From positions 124,001 through 188,000 of the forward strand of contig NZ_NPKQ01000007.1 in assembly GCF_008329525.1 (NCBI RefSeq): a DNA stretch of 64,000 nt, given 5' to 3'. The DNA comes from Tardiphaga sp. P9-11. GTDB lineage: Bacteria > Pseudomonadota > Alphaproteobacteria > Rhizobiales > Xanthobacteraceae. The position numbers and the translations under genes are program-made. Positions 41,489 through 51,059 of this stretch are shown piece after piece; position 1 is the stretch's first letter, and every line of letters begins with the position of its first letter. The notes beneath the pieces are model-generated. The model saw nothing but the letters and a program-made list of their open reading frames with translations. It had not been told where the DNA came from and made no database searches.

Positions 41489-43093
41489 ATGTCGCTTCGC
41501 TCCACGATCGATCCCACCTCGGCCGAGTTCAAGCGCAATGTCGATGTGATGAAGGCGCAGGTCGCTGAGCTCAAGGAAAAGCTCGGCGCCGTTGCCGGCG
41601 GCGGCGGAGAGGCCTCTCGCGCCAAGCACACCGCACGCGGCAAGATGCTGGCCCGCGAGCGCGTCGATCTCCTGATCGATCCCGGCACGGCCTTCCTCGA
41701 GCTCTCGCCGCTTGCCGCCAACGGCCTCTATGGCGGCGACGTCCATTCCGCCAGCGTCATCACTGGTGTTGGCCGGGTGTCGGGCAGGGAGTGCATGATC
41801 GTTGCCAATGACGCGACCATCAAGGGTGGCACCTACTATCCGATGACGGTGAAGAAGCATCTGCGCGCGCAGGACATCGCGCGGCAGAACAATCTGCCCT
41901 GCATCTATATGGTGGATTCCGGCGGCGCCTTCCTGCCGCAGCAGGACGATATCTTCCCGGATGAGCGCCACTTCGGACGCATCTTCTACAACCAGGCGCA
42001 GATGTCGGCGCAGGGCATTCCACAAATCGCTGTGGTGATGGGCTCCTGCACCGCCGGCGGCGCCTATATGCCGGCGATGTCCGACGAGAGCATCATCGTG
42101 CGCAATCAAGGCACGATCTTCCTCGGCGGTCCGCCACTGGTGAAGGCCGCAACCGGTGAGGTGGTCACCGCCGAAGAACTCGGCGGCGCCGACGTGCATT
42201 CGCGGCAATCCGGCGTCACCGACCACTACGCACAGAACGACGGCCACGCCATCGGCATCGCGCGCAAGATCGTCGCGACGCTGAAACCACCACAGCGGGC
42301 CATACTGAACATGCAGCCGCCCAGCGATCCGATGTATGCGGCGGAAGAACTCTACGGCGTCATCCCCGCTGATGCGCGCAAGCCGTTCGACATGCACGAC
42401 ATCATCGCGCGCATTGTCGATGGTTCGAAGTTCGACGAATTCAAGAAGCTCTATGGCACCACGTTGATTTGCGGCTTTGCGCATATCTGGGGCTTTCCCG
42501 TTGGCATCATCGCCAATAACGGCATCCTGTTCAGCGAGAGCTCGCTGAAGGGCGCGCATTTCATCGAGCTGTGCTGTCAGCGCAATATTCCGCTGGTTTT
42601 CCTTCAAAACATCACCGGCTTCATGGTCGGTAAGAAATACGAGGCCGGCGGCATCGCACGCGACGGCGCCAAGCTGGTGACGGCTGTGGCCACGGCGAAT
42701 GTGCCGAAATTCACCGTGGTGGTCGGCGGCTCCTACGGTGCCGGCAATTACGGCATGTGCGGCCGCGCCTATAGCCCCCGTTTTCTGTGGATGTGGCCGA
42801 ATGCGCGCATCTCGGTGATGGGCGGGGAACAGGCGGCCATGGTGCTGAGCCAGCTCCGCCGCGATAATATCGAAGCCAAGGGCGGCACCTGGTCGGCGGA
42901 GGAAGAGGAAGCCTTTCGCAAGCCGACGCGCGACCAGTTCGAGACCCAGGGCAGCCCGTATTACGCCACGGCGCGTCTGTGGGATGACGGCGTGATCGAT
43001 CCCGCAGATACGCGCCTCGTCCTCGGACTTGGATTGTCGGCCTCGGCCAACGCGCCGATCGAGCCGACGCGCTTCGGCCTGTTCAGGATGTGA
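41489..43093 (+). CDS. mccB: Methylcrotonoyl-CoA carboxylase, carboxyltransferase subunit
   Basis: A 534-residue acyl-CoA carboxyltransferase beta subunit with paired crotonase-like domains. The N-terminal [21 protein letters not shown], the [16 protein letters not shown] segment, [13 protein letters not shown] and [19 protein letters not shown] fit the MccB group rather than propionyl-CoA carboxylase PccB. With the biotin subunit encoded next it carboxylates 3-methylcrotonyl-CoA in leucine breakdown. GGAAG precedes ATG 41489. It overlaps the biotin subunit gene by one base. No isovaleryl-CoA dehydrogenase gene lies upstream. Confidence 0.93.
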   Translation: MSLRSTIDPTSAEFKRNVDVMKAQVAELKEKLGAVAGGGGEASRAKHTARGKMLARERVDLLIDPGTAFLELSPLAANGLYGGDVHSASVITGVGRVSGRECMIVANDATIKGGTYYPMTVKKHLRAQDIARQNNLPCIYMVDSGGAFLPQQDDIFPDERHFGRIFYNQAQMSAQGIPQIAVVMGSCTAGGAYMPAMSDESIIVRNQGTIFLGGPPLVKAATGEVVTAEELGGADVHSRQSGVTDHYAQNDGHAIGIARKIVATLKPPQRAILNMQPPSDPMYAAEELYGVIPADARKPFDMHDIIARIVDGSKFDEFKKLYGTTLICGFAHIWGFPVGIIANNGILFSESSLKGAHFIELCCQRNIPLVFLQNITGFMVGKKYEAGGIARDGAKLVTAVATANVPKFTVVVGGSYGAGNYGMCGRAYSPRFLWMWPNARISVMGGEQAAMVLSQLRRDNIEAKGGTWSAEEEEAFRKPTRDQFETQGSPYYATARLWDDGVIDPADTRLVLGLGLSASANAPIEPTRFGLFRM

Positions 43094-45111
43094 TGATGGC
43101 ACACGCCGAAATTCCAAAAGCTTTGTATCGTCGCTTTCGCACGCTCCTGATAGCCAATCGCGGCGAGATCGCTTGCCGCGTCATTCGCACCGCGCGGGCC
43201 ATGGGGCTGCGTACCGTTGCGGTCTATTCCGAGGCAGATGCCAATGCGCTGCATGTCACGGAAGCCGACGAGGCCGTGCTGATCGGCCCGGCGCGTGCGC
43301 GCGACAGCTATCTCAGTATCGAGCGCATCCTCGAGGCTGCCAGGAAGACTGGCGCGGAGGCGATCCATCCGGGTTATGGCTTTCTCTCCGAGAGCGCGGA
43401 ATTCGCGCAAGCCTGCGCCGATGCCGGTCTGATCTTCGTCGGACCCACTGCGGACATGATCACCGCCATGGGCTCGAAATCGGGCTCCAAGGCGTTGATG
43501 GAAAAAGCTGGCGTACCGCTGGTGCCGGGCTATCACGGCGAGGCGCAGGATGATGACATTCTCGCCAAGGCGGCCGACAAGATCGGTTTCCCGCTTCTGG
43601 TGAAAGCCTCCGCCGGCGGCGGCGGCCGCGGCATGCGCGTGGTGCGCTCGGCGGCGGAGCTGGCGCCTGCTATCGTCAGCGCCAAGCGCGAAGCCAAAGC
43701 GGCATTCGGCGACGACCGCATGCTGATCGAAAAATATGTCGACAATCCCCGCCACATCGAAGTGCAGATCGTCGGCGACAGCCACGGCAATCTGGTCTCG
43801 CTGTTCGAGCGTGAATGCACGTTGCAGCGACGGCATCAGAAGGTGATCGAAGAGGCGCCGTCGCCCACGTTGAACGACGCGCAGCGTGAGGCGGTATGCG
43901 CGGCGGCCCGCAAGGCTGCAGGCGCGGTGAACTATGTCGGCGCCGGCACCATCGAATTCGTCTCCGATGGCAAGGAGGTGTTCTTCATCGAGATGAATAC
44001 GCGCCTGCAGGTCGAGCATCCCGTCACCGAACTGATCACTGGTGTCGATCTCGTCGAATGGCAGTTGCGCGTCGCGTTCGGCGAAAAGCTTCCGCTGGCG
44101 CAGGATCAGATCAGGCTCAACGGCCATGCCATCGAGGCGCGGGTTTACGCCGAGAATCCGCACAAGAATTTCATGCCGTCGGTCGGCAGGATCCGGACGT
44201 GGCGCACACCCGCGGAAACCAACGGCTTACGCATCGACGCGGGCTACCGCGAGGGCGATGCGGTCTCACCGAATTACGATGCGATGCTCGCCAAGGTGAT
44301 TGCCTGGGCACCGACGCGCGATGCAGCGATCAACCGGCTCAATCGGGGGCTGGAAGAAACCGATATTCGCGGCATCGTCACCAACACGCCGTTCCTGTCG
44401 GCGCTTGTGACGCATCCGGATGTGCGTGCCAACACCATCGACACCGGCTTTATCGAGCGTGAATTGAAAGCGTTGACGCCGGGCTCGGCGACGCCCGGCG
44501 ATCTGGAACTATGCGCGGCAGTGGCTGCCATCGTCGCAAGCGAAAAGCAGGTAGCTCGAGCGGCCCAGACCTCGCCTTGGCAAACCGCAGGCTGGATGCC
44601 GGTCGGGCGTCGCCAGCGTGTGTTCAGGTTCAAGCACGGTGCGGACGAGCAGCGAGCGACGCTGAATTACGGCAGCGGTCCTGCGACAATTTCGATCGGT
44701 GATCGCGAAGTTGGTTTTGAAGCGTCTGCGGCCGACGGCGTGTATTTCGACCTGACGCTGGATGGATCGCGCTCGCGCAATGTCTCGGTGATCGAAGGCC
44801 ACGAACTCTATCTGCGTACGCGTAACGGCCGTTTTGACATCCATTGGGTCGATCCGTTCGGCGGCGACGATGAAGAGCAGGTCGGCGAAGACAAGATCGT
44901 TGCGCCGTTGCCCGGCACAGTGGTGGCGCTACTGGCCGAGGAGGGCGCGACCTTGGAGAAGGGCGCGGCTATCCTGACGCTGGAAGTCATGAAGATGGAG
45001 CAGACCCTGCGAGCGCCGTTCGCAGGCGTGTTGAAAAACATCAAGTGCAAGGTCGGCGACATCGTGCAGGAAGGTGTCGAACTCGCCGAAGTCGAGCCTT
45101 TGGCAGAATAA
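43093..45111 (+). CDS. mccA: Methylcrotonoyl-CoA carboxylase, biotin carboxylase/carrier subunit
   Basis: A 672-residue protein combining biotin carboxylase and biotin carrier. The N-terminal domain begins LLIANRGEIACRVIRTA; the ATP-grasp domain has KASAGGGGRGMR and EMNTRLQVEHPVTE; the BT linker domain lies about 470-590; the C-terminal biotinyl domain carries the attachment Lys K634 in EVMKMEQ. Three start codons lie in a row (GTG 43090, ATG 43093, ATG 43096); the choice changes the length by one or two residues. It is coupled to the beta subunit gene. Confidence 0.94.
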   Translation: MMAHAEIPKALYRRFRTLLIANRGEIACRVIRTARAMGLRTVAVYSEADANALHVTEADEAVLIGPARARDSYLSIERILEAARKTGAEAIHPGYGFLSESAEFAQACADAGLIFVGPTADMITAMGSKSGSKALMEKAGVPLVPGYHGEAQDDDILAKAADKIGFPLLVKASAGGGGRGMRVVRSAAELAPAIVSAKREAKAAFGDDRMLIEKYVDNPRHIEVQIVGDSHGNLVSLFERECTLQRRHQKVIEEAPSPTLNDAQREAVCAAARKAAGAVNYVGAGTIEFVSDGKEVFFIEMNTRLQVEHPVTELITGVDLVEWQLRVAFGEKLPLAQDQIRLNGHAIEARVYAENPHKNFMPSVGRIRTWRTPAETNGLRIDAGYREGDAVSPNYDAMLAKVIAWAPTRDAAINRLNRGLEETDIRGIVTNTPFLSALVTHPDVRANTIDTGFIERELKALTPGSATPGDLELCAAVAAIVASEKQVARAAQTSPWQTAGWMPVGRRQRVFRFKHGADEQRATLNYGSGPATISIGDREVGFEASAADGVYFDLTLDGSRSRNVSVIEGHELYLRTRNGRFDIHWVDPFGGDDEEQVGEDKIVAPLPGTVVALLAEEGATLEKGAAILTLEVMKMEQTLRAPFAGVLKNIKCKVGDIVQEGVELAEVEPLAE

Positions 45112-45140
45112 GCCCAGCGCCGCGTGAGATTGAAATAGGC

Positions 45141-46037
45141 ATGAGTGATCAGGTTCGTATTGTCGAAGTCGGCCCGCGCGACGGTCTGCAGAATGAGAAG
45201 ACGCCGGTGTCGGTCGAAGACCGCATCGCCTTTGTGAAGGCGCTGGTCGGGGCTGGTTTGCATACGGTCGAGGTCGGCTCGTTCGTGTCGCCCAAGGCGA
45301 TTCCGAAGATGATGGGCTCGGATCAGGTCTTTCTCGGCGTGCGCGATTTGCCAGGCGAGTTCCATGTGCTGGTGCCCAACGAGAAGGGCTATGAGGGCGC
45401 GAAGGCCGTTGGCGCGAAAGTCATCGCGGTGTTCGCCTCGGCGTCCGAGGGGTTCTCGCGCGCCAACATCAATTGCTCGGTCGCGGAATCCATCGAACGC
45501 TTCAAGCCGGTGATCGAACGCGCCAAGGCTGACGGCATACGCGTGCGCGGTTACGTCTCCTGCGTGCTCGGCTGCCCCTACGATGGCGAAGTTGCGCCGC
45601 AGGCGGTCGTAGAGGTCTCAAAGGCGCTGTACGATCTCGGCTGCTACGAAGTCTCGCTCGGCGACACCATCGGCGTTGGCACGCCGTCAAAAGCCCGACA
45701 GATGCTGCGCGCCGTCGCGGGCTCGGTCCCCATGCCGAATCTGGCGATGCACTTCCACGACACTTACGGTCAGGCGCTTGCCAATCTCTATGCCGGCATG
45801 GAAGAGGGCTGCCACGTCATCGATACGGCCGCCGGCGGCCTTGGCGGATGTCCCTACGCGCCTGGTGCGACTGGCAATGTCGGCACCGAAGACGTGGTCT
45901 TCATGCTGGAAGGCATGGGAATTGCCACAGGCGTCGATATGAGCAAGCTGCTCGTTGCGACCAACACCATCAGCGCTCTGATCGGCCGTCCGCCGGTCAG
46001 TCGTGTCGCCTCTGCGCTCAACGCGAAAACGCGCTGA
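45141..46037 (+). CDS. Hydroxymethylglutaryl-CoA lyase
   Basis: A 298-residue HMGL-like TIM-barrel enzyme that cleaves HMG-CoA to acetyl-CoA and acetoacetate, the last step of leucine degradation. VEVGPRDGLQNEK is the N-terminal signature; the catalytic loop GLGGCPYAPGATGNV contains the conserved active-site Cys; HFHDTYGQALAN holds the divalent-metal His pair. It follows mccA by 29 bp in the same direction. Together the three genes form a typical Mcc-HMGL module. Confidence 0.95.
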   Translation: MSDQVRIVEVGPRDGLQNEKTPVSVEDRIAFVKALVGAGLHTVEVGSFVSPKAIPKMMGSDQVFLGVRDLPGEFHVLVPNEKGYEGAKAVGAKVIAVFASASEGFSRANINCSVAESIERFKPVIERAKADGIRVRGYVSCVLGCPYDGEVAPQAVVEVSKALYDLGCYEVSLGDTIGVGTPSKARQMLRAVAGSVPMPNLAMHFHDTYGQALANLYAGMEEGCHVIDTAAGGLGGCPYAPGATGNVGTEDVVFMLEGMGIATGVDMSKLLVATNTISALIGRPPVSRVASALNAKTR

Positions 46038-46066
46038 GACTACCAGACGGAGGACGACGGGATACG

Positions 46067-47089
46067 TCAGGCCGGGACGTCCATTGCGAGCTTGAGGAGG
46101 TTCGCGGTCAATGGCGTCTTGGCGACATAGTCCTTCCACGCCGTATCGCGCGCGATATCGCGCCACTTGCCGACGATCGCAGCGTCGAGCGCGCTGACCT
46201 TGGCGCCAGCCTTCTCATAGACCCTGGACACTTCGACATCATCCTGCTGCGCACCGGCCTTGCCGAATGCTTCCATTTCCGCGCCGACCGACGCCAAAAT
46301 ATCCTGGTGCGCTTTAGGCAACTTGTCGAACACCGTTTTGGACATCATCAACGGCTCCAGCATGAACCAGTAGGACGCGCCCGCGCCGGAGGTCAGATGC
46401 TTGGCGACTTCGCTCAGCTTGAATGAGATCAGGCTGGTTGATGAAGTAAGACCGGCATCACAGGCGCCACTCTTCATCGCCGCGTAAATTTCGTTGGACG
46501 GCATTGAGAGAACATTTGCGCCCGCGGTCTGCAGCATCATGTTCATCTCGCGCGAACCGCCGCGCACCGTGAGGCCCTTGGCGTCCTCCGGGGCGACCAG
46601 CGGGCGCACGCGACTGGCTACTCCGCCGGCCTGCCAGACCCAGGTGAGCAGGACGATGCCGTTGTCGGCAAGAATGTCGCTTAGTGCCTTGCCGATCGGC
46701 AGGCCCTTCCAGCGGAGGCCCTGATCGTAGGTCGTGACCAGACCGGGCATCAGGCCAATATTCGCCTCCGGCAATTCGTTGCCGGCATAGGGCAAGGGAT
46801 AGAGGCTCAAATCGAGAGTCCCTTTGCGCATGGCCGAAAATTGCGCATCCGCCTTGATCAGCGACGAATCCGGATAAACCTCGGCAACAAGGTCGCCGCC
46901 ACTCTGCCTGGCAATGGCGGATGCGAAGGTGCGGACCAGACGGTCGCGGAAGTCGCCCTTGTCGATGCTGCCACCGGGAAACTGGTGCGAGATCTTCAGC
47001 GTGGTCGCTGCATGTGCCGTACCGATACCACAACGGAGGATCGCGGGCGCGGCGAGGGCCGATCCAAGGACGTGGCGGCGAGTCAACAT
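46067..47089 (-). CDS. TRAP transporter substrate-binding protein (DctP family)
   Basis: A 340-residue periplasmic binding protein. The Tat-like leader MLTRRHVLGSALAAPAIL spans residues 1-29. The mature domain has the DctP landmarks LKISHQFPGGS, EVYPDSSLIKADAQFSAMRKG and LTVRGGSREMNMML. The substrate-anchoring Arg region is present. No DctQ/DctM membrane genes are in the window, so this is an orphan binding protein. The gene runs against the leucine module; the ligand could be a carboxylate but is not determined. Confidence 0.9.
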   Translation of the reverse strand: MLTRRHVLGSALAAPAILRCGIGTAHAATTLKISHQFPGGSIDKGDFRDRLVRTFASAIARQSGGDLVAEVYPDSSLIKADAQFSAMRKGTLDLSLYPLPYAGNELPEANIGLMPGLVTTYDQGLRWKGLPIGKALSDILADNGIVLLTWVWQAGGVASRVRPLVAPEDAKGLTVRGGSREMNMMLQTAGANVLSMPSNEIYAAMKSGACDAGLTSSTSLISFKLSEVAKHLTSGAGASYWFMLEPLMMSKTVFDKLPKAHQDILASVGAEMEAFGKAGAQQDDVEVSRVYEKAGAKVSALDAAIVGKWRDIARDTAWKDYVAKTPLTANLLKLAMDVPA

Positions 47090-47339
47090 GCGTAACTCCT
47101 GAAAGTGTTCGTCTGGTGCCCGGCGGGACAAAATACGCCCGCGTCCTGTTGCTCCGTCACCGCGCGCCCACCGTTTATACAATCCGAACGGGCGGGCAAG
47201 TGATGTTGCGTCGCACGCGGCGACTATTGAATGCGTCATCAAGACTTTTTTCGATGCGACGTAACAAACCGCGATCTCCGTACGTCTGGTTCATAGCGAC
47301 AGACGTCGCGCTTCAAAAATGGATCAGAGGAAGACCATC

Positions 47340-47582
47340 ATGACCATCTCCACCAAATTTGCGCTCGGCGTGTCCGCCGCTGTCGTCTCGCTCAGCCTCG
47401 CGCTGGCACCCGCCGCTTTCGCTCAGGACAAGATGAGCAAGGATGACGGCATGAAGAAGGACACCATGTCGAAGGGTGACGGCATGAAGAAAGATGCCAT
47501 GTCCCACGACGGTATGAAGAAGGACGATGGCATGAAGAAAGACGGCATGATGAAGAAGGAAGACGGAATGATGAAGAAGTAA
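47340..47582 (+). CDS. Pentapeptide MXKDX repeat protein
   Basis: An 80-residue secreted protein. The signal peptide (1-28) ends AAFAQD. The mature part is almost wholly MxKDx-type repeats, e.g. KMSKDDGMKKDTMSK, GDGMKKDAMSH, giving Met, Lys and Asp at regular spacing. Proteins of this family occur in Bradyrhizobium and relatives; Met/Asp-rich periplasmic proteins may bind copper or other metals, but that is a guess. GAGGAAG precedes the ATG. Confidence 0.88.
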   Translation: MTISTKFALGVSAAVVSLSLALAPAAFAQDKMSKDDGMKKDTMSKGDGMKKDAMSHDGMKKDDGMKKDGMMKKEDGMMKK

Positions 47583-47705
47583 CGTCTTCATCGTCGTCGC
47601 TGTGACGGGCCCGTCATTGCGGCGGGCTCGTCATGCTGCGTTGCTCGTTGCCGGAACTGAAAACCAGGCATAGCCTCCGCGCATAAGAAAATGCCTGGGG
47701 AGGCC

Positions 47706-48197
47706 ATGATGAAGAAAGAACGACGCGTTGTCGTTGCGGCGGCTTGTATGCTTGCGGCAACGCTGTTTCCGAGCGTAACGACATGGAGCGCCACCGACGA
47801 GATGGGCTTCGTGCGTATCAATCAAGGCGAGGAGGTCTGGAAGAATCCGTTTGGTGTCGGCGTTGAAGTCGCGACGCTTTACGGCGATCCCTCAAAGCAG
47901 GGCATCTATGTGCTGCGGATCAAATGGCCGCCGGGCATCATGAGCAAGCCGCACAGGCATCCGGAAGATCGCCACGTCGTGGTGCTGTCGGGTACCTGGT
48001 ACACCGGCACGGGCGAGGCCTTCGTGCCCGAGAAGGCGATCCCGATGAAGACCGGCGGCTACATGGTGCATCCCGCCGGTGCGGTGCATTGGGACGGAAC
48101 GCGGGAAGAGGGCGCGGTGATCCAGATCACCGGCTACGGCCCGAGCGGCAATAATTTCGTCAAACCCGACGAGCCGCAATTCGGCAAAACGAACTGA
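47706..48197 (+). CDS. Secreted cupin domain protein
   Basis: A 163-residue protein. A signal-peptide-like stretch (residues 6-28) precedes a cupin beta-barrel. The first cupin motif is seen as GIMSKPHRHPEDRHVVVLSG (two His plus Asp/Arg) and the second as GGYMVHPAGAVHWDG, so a mononuclear metal site is plausible. Relatives are annotated as cupin/DUF4437-type proteins without a defined reaction. GGGGAGG precedes the ATG pair at 47706/47709. Confidence 0.83.
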   Translation: MMKKERRVVVAAACMLAATLFPSVTTWSATDEMGFVRINQGEEVWKNPFGVGVEVATLYGDPSKQGIYVLRIKWPPGIMSKPHRHPEDRHVVVLSGTWYTGTGEAFVPEKAIPMKTGGYMVHPAGAVHWDGTREEGAVIQITGYGPSGNNFVKPDEPQFGKTN

Positions 48198-48254
48198 CCT
48201 CGGACAATCAATTCATGCAGCGTGCCATCGGATGATGGCACGCTGATCTCGTGC

Positions 48255-48596
48255 TTATTTACGCTTCTTGCGGGCGGCGTAGCGGGCGTCGCGGGCAGCC
48301 TTCTGCTGGGCTTCCAGCGCGGCCTGGGCAAGCACGGCTTCTTCCTTCTCGCGCGCAGCCTGGGCTACAGCGGCGGCGGCTTCCTCGGCTTCACGAGCCT
48401 TCTGGACAGCCTTCTCGGCGTCGCGGGCGGCCTTGGCTTCCGCGCGTGCGGCGGCGGCGGCTTCGCGCTCGGCGGCGCGCGCCTTCACGGCAGGATCATC
48501 GGGGCCCGGTGCTGCCTTGAATTTGTTCAGAATGTTCTTCTTGGCTTCGATCGCAGCCTTCTGGCGATCCGCGAAGCTGGGTTCCTTAAATGACAT
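48255..48596 (-). CDS. DUF6481-type coiled-coil protein
   Basis: A 113-residue, highly charged, alanine-rich protein. The N-terminal MSFKEPSFADRQKAAIEAKK is the recognisable conserved part of DUF6481; the rest is a continuous helix of EAAA/AREAK repeats ending RYAARKKRK. Likely a long coiled coil with a basic tail, as in several small rhizobial proteins whose role is unknown. Start at ATG 48596; the frame stays open upstream to 48722 with poor coding character. Confidence 0.8.
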   Translation of the reverse strand: MSFKEPSFADRQKAAIEAKKNILNKFKAAPGPDDPAVKARAAEREAAAAARAEAKAARDAEKAVQKAREAEEAAAAVAQAAREKEEAVLAQAALEAQQKAARDARYAARKKRK

Positions 48597-48905
48597 GAAC
48601 GAGGCCTTGTCGCTTTCTTTGGTTTGGGGTGGGTCATTGTCGGGTGCGGCAGCCGGGCAAACACCCAGGCAATGGCCGAAACTCTGCTGCGGTTTACAGC
48701 CGACAGCGCGGCAACGCATCAACTATCTGCGATTTACGGCGATCTTACGCATGATTTGCCGGAAATGAAGCCTGTGCGAGGCTGACGCGGGATCCGCGCT
48801 GGGGTGATCTGCGTATATCCGCAAATTCCGGGAATCAGGCATGTTTTGGTCATCCGCCGATTTGGAGCGCGCGGAGCAGGCCGCCTGTACGGCGCGAGGA
48901 CTGAC
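48597..48905. other. Intergenic region without a recognised gene
   Basis: About 309 bp between divergent small genes. It contains the promoter regions for the DUF6481-type gene (minus) and the 48906 gene (plus). No RNA gene, hairpin or convincing short ORF seen. Confidence 0.5.
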
Positions 48906-49067
48906 ATGGATGCCCTGAAGACAGCCGTCGACGCGGTGGTCGTTCTGACCGGTTGTGATCGCGACATGGTGACCCGTTTCATTCGCGGGCAATATCTGTC
49001 GGGCGTCCGGGATCCCAAGCGGCTGACCTTCAAGGGGCTGCAATTCGCTGCAGAAGCAAGCGGTTAG
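48906..49067 (+). CDS. Small hypothetical protein, 53 aa
   Basis: ATG at 48906 after GAGGACTGAC. The product is a helical soluble protein (LKTAVDAVVVLTG, then MVTRFIRGQYLSG) ending in a basic segment with KRLTFKGLQFAAEASG. Upstream in-frame codons to 48804 are not coding-like. No family recognised. Confidence 0.55.
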   Translation: MDALKTAVDAVVVLTGCDRDMVTRFIRGQYLSGVRDPKRLTFKGLQFAAEASG

Positions 49068-49155
49068 CAACATTTGTGGCCGAACGACCTTGTTGCGGCT
49101 TTGCTGCGGCCGTGTTGTGGCCTTGAACCTGCGGTGCCCTCCGGCTGACTGATCA

Positions 49156-49184
49156 GGAACTTTCCGCAGAAAGCGGAGTTCCTG
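49156..49184. promoter_or_regulatory. Imperfect stem-loop before the 49204 gene
   Basis: AGGAACTTTCCGC and GCGGAGTTCCT can pair over 11 bp with a two-base bulge and a small loop. It lies 20 bp before the start codon of the 59-residue gene and includes no T-run, so it may influence that gene's translation rather than end transcription. Confidence 0.4.
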
Positions 49185-49203
49185 TCGCCATCGGGAGTTC
49201 TCC

Positions 49204-49383
49204 ATGCAAGCAGCCATCGATCGCGTCATCCGTTCTTTCACCTTCAGGCACTCGGTCTCGCTTTCAGAGCCGATGTCCGAGGGGCCGTCGGTCCAGACCA
49301 GCGACGAGGCGACCGAGTTCGCGACCCGGTTGCTCGAGAACTACAAGGGGCAGCTGGCCCGGCGCAGCCTGAAGCCTGACTGA
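49204..49383 (+). CDS. Small hypothetical protein, 59 aa
   Basis: ATG at 49204 preceded by GGGAG; stop TGA at 49381. The product begins with a helix (QAAIDRVIRSFTFRH) and ends with a second helix (EATEFATRLLENYKGQLARR); soluble, no Cys. Good ribosome site and even codon use support it. Function unknown. Confidence 0.6.
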   Translation: MQAAIDRVIRSFTFRHSVSLSEPMSEGPSVQTSDEATEFATRLLENYKGQLARRSLKPD

Positions 49384-49510
49384 GACCGGATGAGCGATTC
49401 CTCTTGCCGTTTTCCTGCGATGTCGGCTCCGGGATTGCCGGGACTTGCGTTGCGATGCGATCACGGGGCATGACTGCGCCGCTCGCAGACCCAACCATCC
49501 AGGAGACAAG

Positions 49511-49996
49511 ATGCGAAACTCCCAGCGTGCCGTCAGAGCTACGGCTGTCGCGCTCAGTGCGGCCATGATCGTGGCCGTGTCCGACGTCTCCCTTTCTTCC
49601 GCCATGGCGCAAGCGCCGCAGAAAATGGCGCCAGCCGCAGGAAAAACCATGACCACAGCTTCAGGCCTCAAGATCGAAGACACGACAGTTGGCACCGGCG
49701 CGACGCCGGCCAAGGGACAGACTTGCGTGATGCACTACACCGGCTGGCTCTATGAGAACGGCGTCAAGGGCAAGAAATTCGACAGTTCGGTCGACCGCAA
49801 CGAGCCGTTCGAATTCCCGATCGGCATGTCACGTGTCATCAAGGGCTGGGACGAAGGCGTTGCCACCATGAAGGTCGGCGGCAAGCGCACGCTGATCATT
49901 CCACCGGAACTCGGCTATGGCGCGCGTGGTGCTGGCGGCGTGATCCCGCCAAATGCAACGCTGATTTTCGACGTCGAACTGCTCGGCGTCAAATAA
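49511..49996 (+). CDS. FKBP-type peptidyl-prolyl isomerase, exported
   Basis: A 161-residue protein. The signal peptide (1-33) ends SAMAQA. The FKBP domain (about 50-161) has [39 protein letters not shown] and [10 protein letters not shown], with the conserved Tyr, Asp, Phe, Val-Ile and Trp of the active pocket. It catalyses cis-trans isomerisation of prolines in the periplasm. AGGAGACAAG precedes ATG 49511. Confidence 0.93.
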   Translation: MRNSQRAVRATAVALSAAMIVAVSDVSLSSAMAQAPQKMAPAAGKTMTTASGLKIEDTTVGTGATPAKGQTCVMHYTGWLYENGVKGKKFDSSVDRNEPFEFPIGMSRVIKGWDEGVATMKVGGKRTLIIPPELGYGARGAGGVIPPNATLIFDVELLGVK

Positions 49997-49998
49997 GC

Positions 49999-50970
49999 TT
50001 ATGCCTGCGCGATCCTGCGCAGCAGGGTCCGTGACGCTTCCTCGCCGGCATAGATGTCGGCGAGGGGCGCTGCCTTTGCGATGAATGGGCCCTTGTCCGG
50101 CTTGACGAATGTCACGCCCATCGCTTCGACCTGCAGGCGCGTTTGCGCCTCGAATGCCGTCCACAGCTTGTTCATGTGATGATAGGAGAGGGCCGCGGCT
50201 TCGCGGATGATCTCCCGCTGCTTCTGAGCCATGTTATTGAGCCGGCCGGCACCGACCAGCAGCACATCCGGAATCATGGTGTGTTCGTCGAACGAGTAGT
50301 GCGTCGCGACCTCGGCGTGCTTGCCGACGATCAGCGCAGCCACGCTGTTCTCCGCACCGTCGACCAGTCCCGACTTCAGCGCGACATAGACGTTGCTCCA
50401 TGACAGTTCGATGCCTTCGGCGCCGAACAGCTGCATGAGCTTGACCATCGTCTCGGACGGCTGGATGCGGATCTTCATGCCCTTGAGATCGTCGGGATGC
50501 AGGATCGGCTTTCGGCCATAGAAGCTGCGCGCGCCGGCATCGTAGAAGGTCAGGCCGGTGAGGCCCTTCGATGTGGTAGAGCCCAGAACGTCGCTGCCGA
50601 TCTCGTTGCTCGTCACCTTCAGCCAATGCGCGCGATCGCGGAACGTGAAGGGCAGGTTGAGAACCTTGTAAGCCGGATGAAGGCGTTCGAGTACGCTGGC
50701 GCTGACTTTCAGGAAATCCAGTTTGCCGGCCTGTACCTGCGACAGCAGGTCGACTTCCTGACCGAGCTGCCCGTCTGCAAATAGCATGATGTCGAGTTCG
50801 CCCTGCGAACGTTCGCGCGCCAGGTCGGCAAAGTGCTGCATGGCCGGGTGGACGGGATGGGTGGTCGGCAGGCTATGGGCGAGGCGCATCTTCAGCGGTT
50901 CGGCGCGCAGCACTGCAGGGCAGGCGATCGCCAGTCCTGCAGTCAGCAAAAGGCGGCGCCGTGAAAGCAT
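49999..50970 (-). CDS. TRAP transporter substrate-binding protein (DctP family)
   Basis: A 323-residue binding protein. A leader with RRR and a hydrophobic core (MLSRRRLLLTAGLAIACPAVLRA) precedes the DctP domain: MRLAHSLPTTHPVHPA, ADGQLGQEVDLLSQVQAGKLDF and GMKIRIQPSETMVKLM. This is closer to the C4-dicarboxylate DctP group than the protein at 46067. No DctQ/DctM partners are in the window. It ends 3 bp from the convergent FKBP stop. Confidence 0.9.
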   Translation of the reverse strand: MLSRRRLLLTAGLAIACPAVLRAEPLKMRLAHSLPTTHPVHPAMQHFADLARERSQGELDIMLFADGQLGQEVDLLSQVQAGKLDFLKVSASVLERLHPAYKVLNLPFTFRDRAHWLKVTSNEIGSDVLGSTTSKGLTGLTFYDAGARSFYGRKPILHPDDLKGMKIRIQPSETMVKLMQLFGAEGIELSWSNVYVALKSGLVDGAENSVAALIVGKHAEVATHYSFDEHTMIPDVLLVGAGRLNNMAQKQREIIREAAALSYHHMNKLWTAFEAQTRLQVEAMGVTFVKPDKGPFIAKAAPLADIYAGEEASRTLLRRIAQA

Positions 50971-51059
50971 GGTCTGCCTCGTGTCCTGGCTGGAAAGATG
51001 ATGCAAGCGACGGCGCGTCCCCTGCGCCGGACATCATGTTACGTCGGAACCGGAGAAGT

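Noticed and set aside
47430-47580. Short repeated units that might suggest a CRISPR or satellite
   Set aside because: The repeats are in-frame 15-bp units coding for MxKDx; no spacers.
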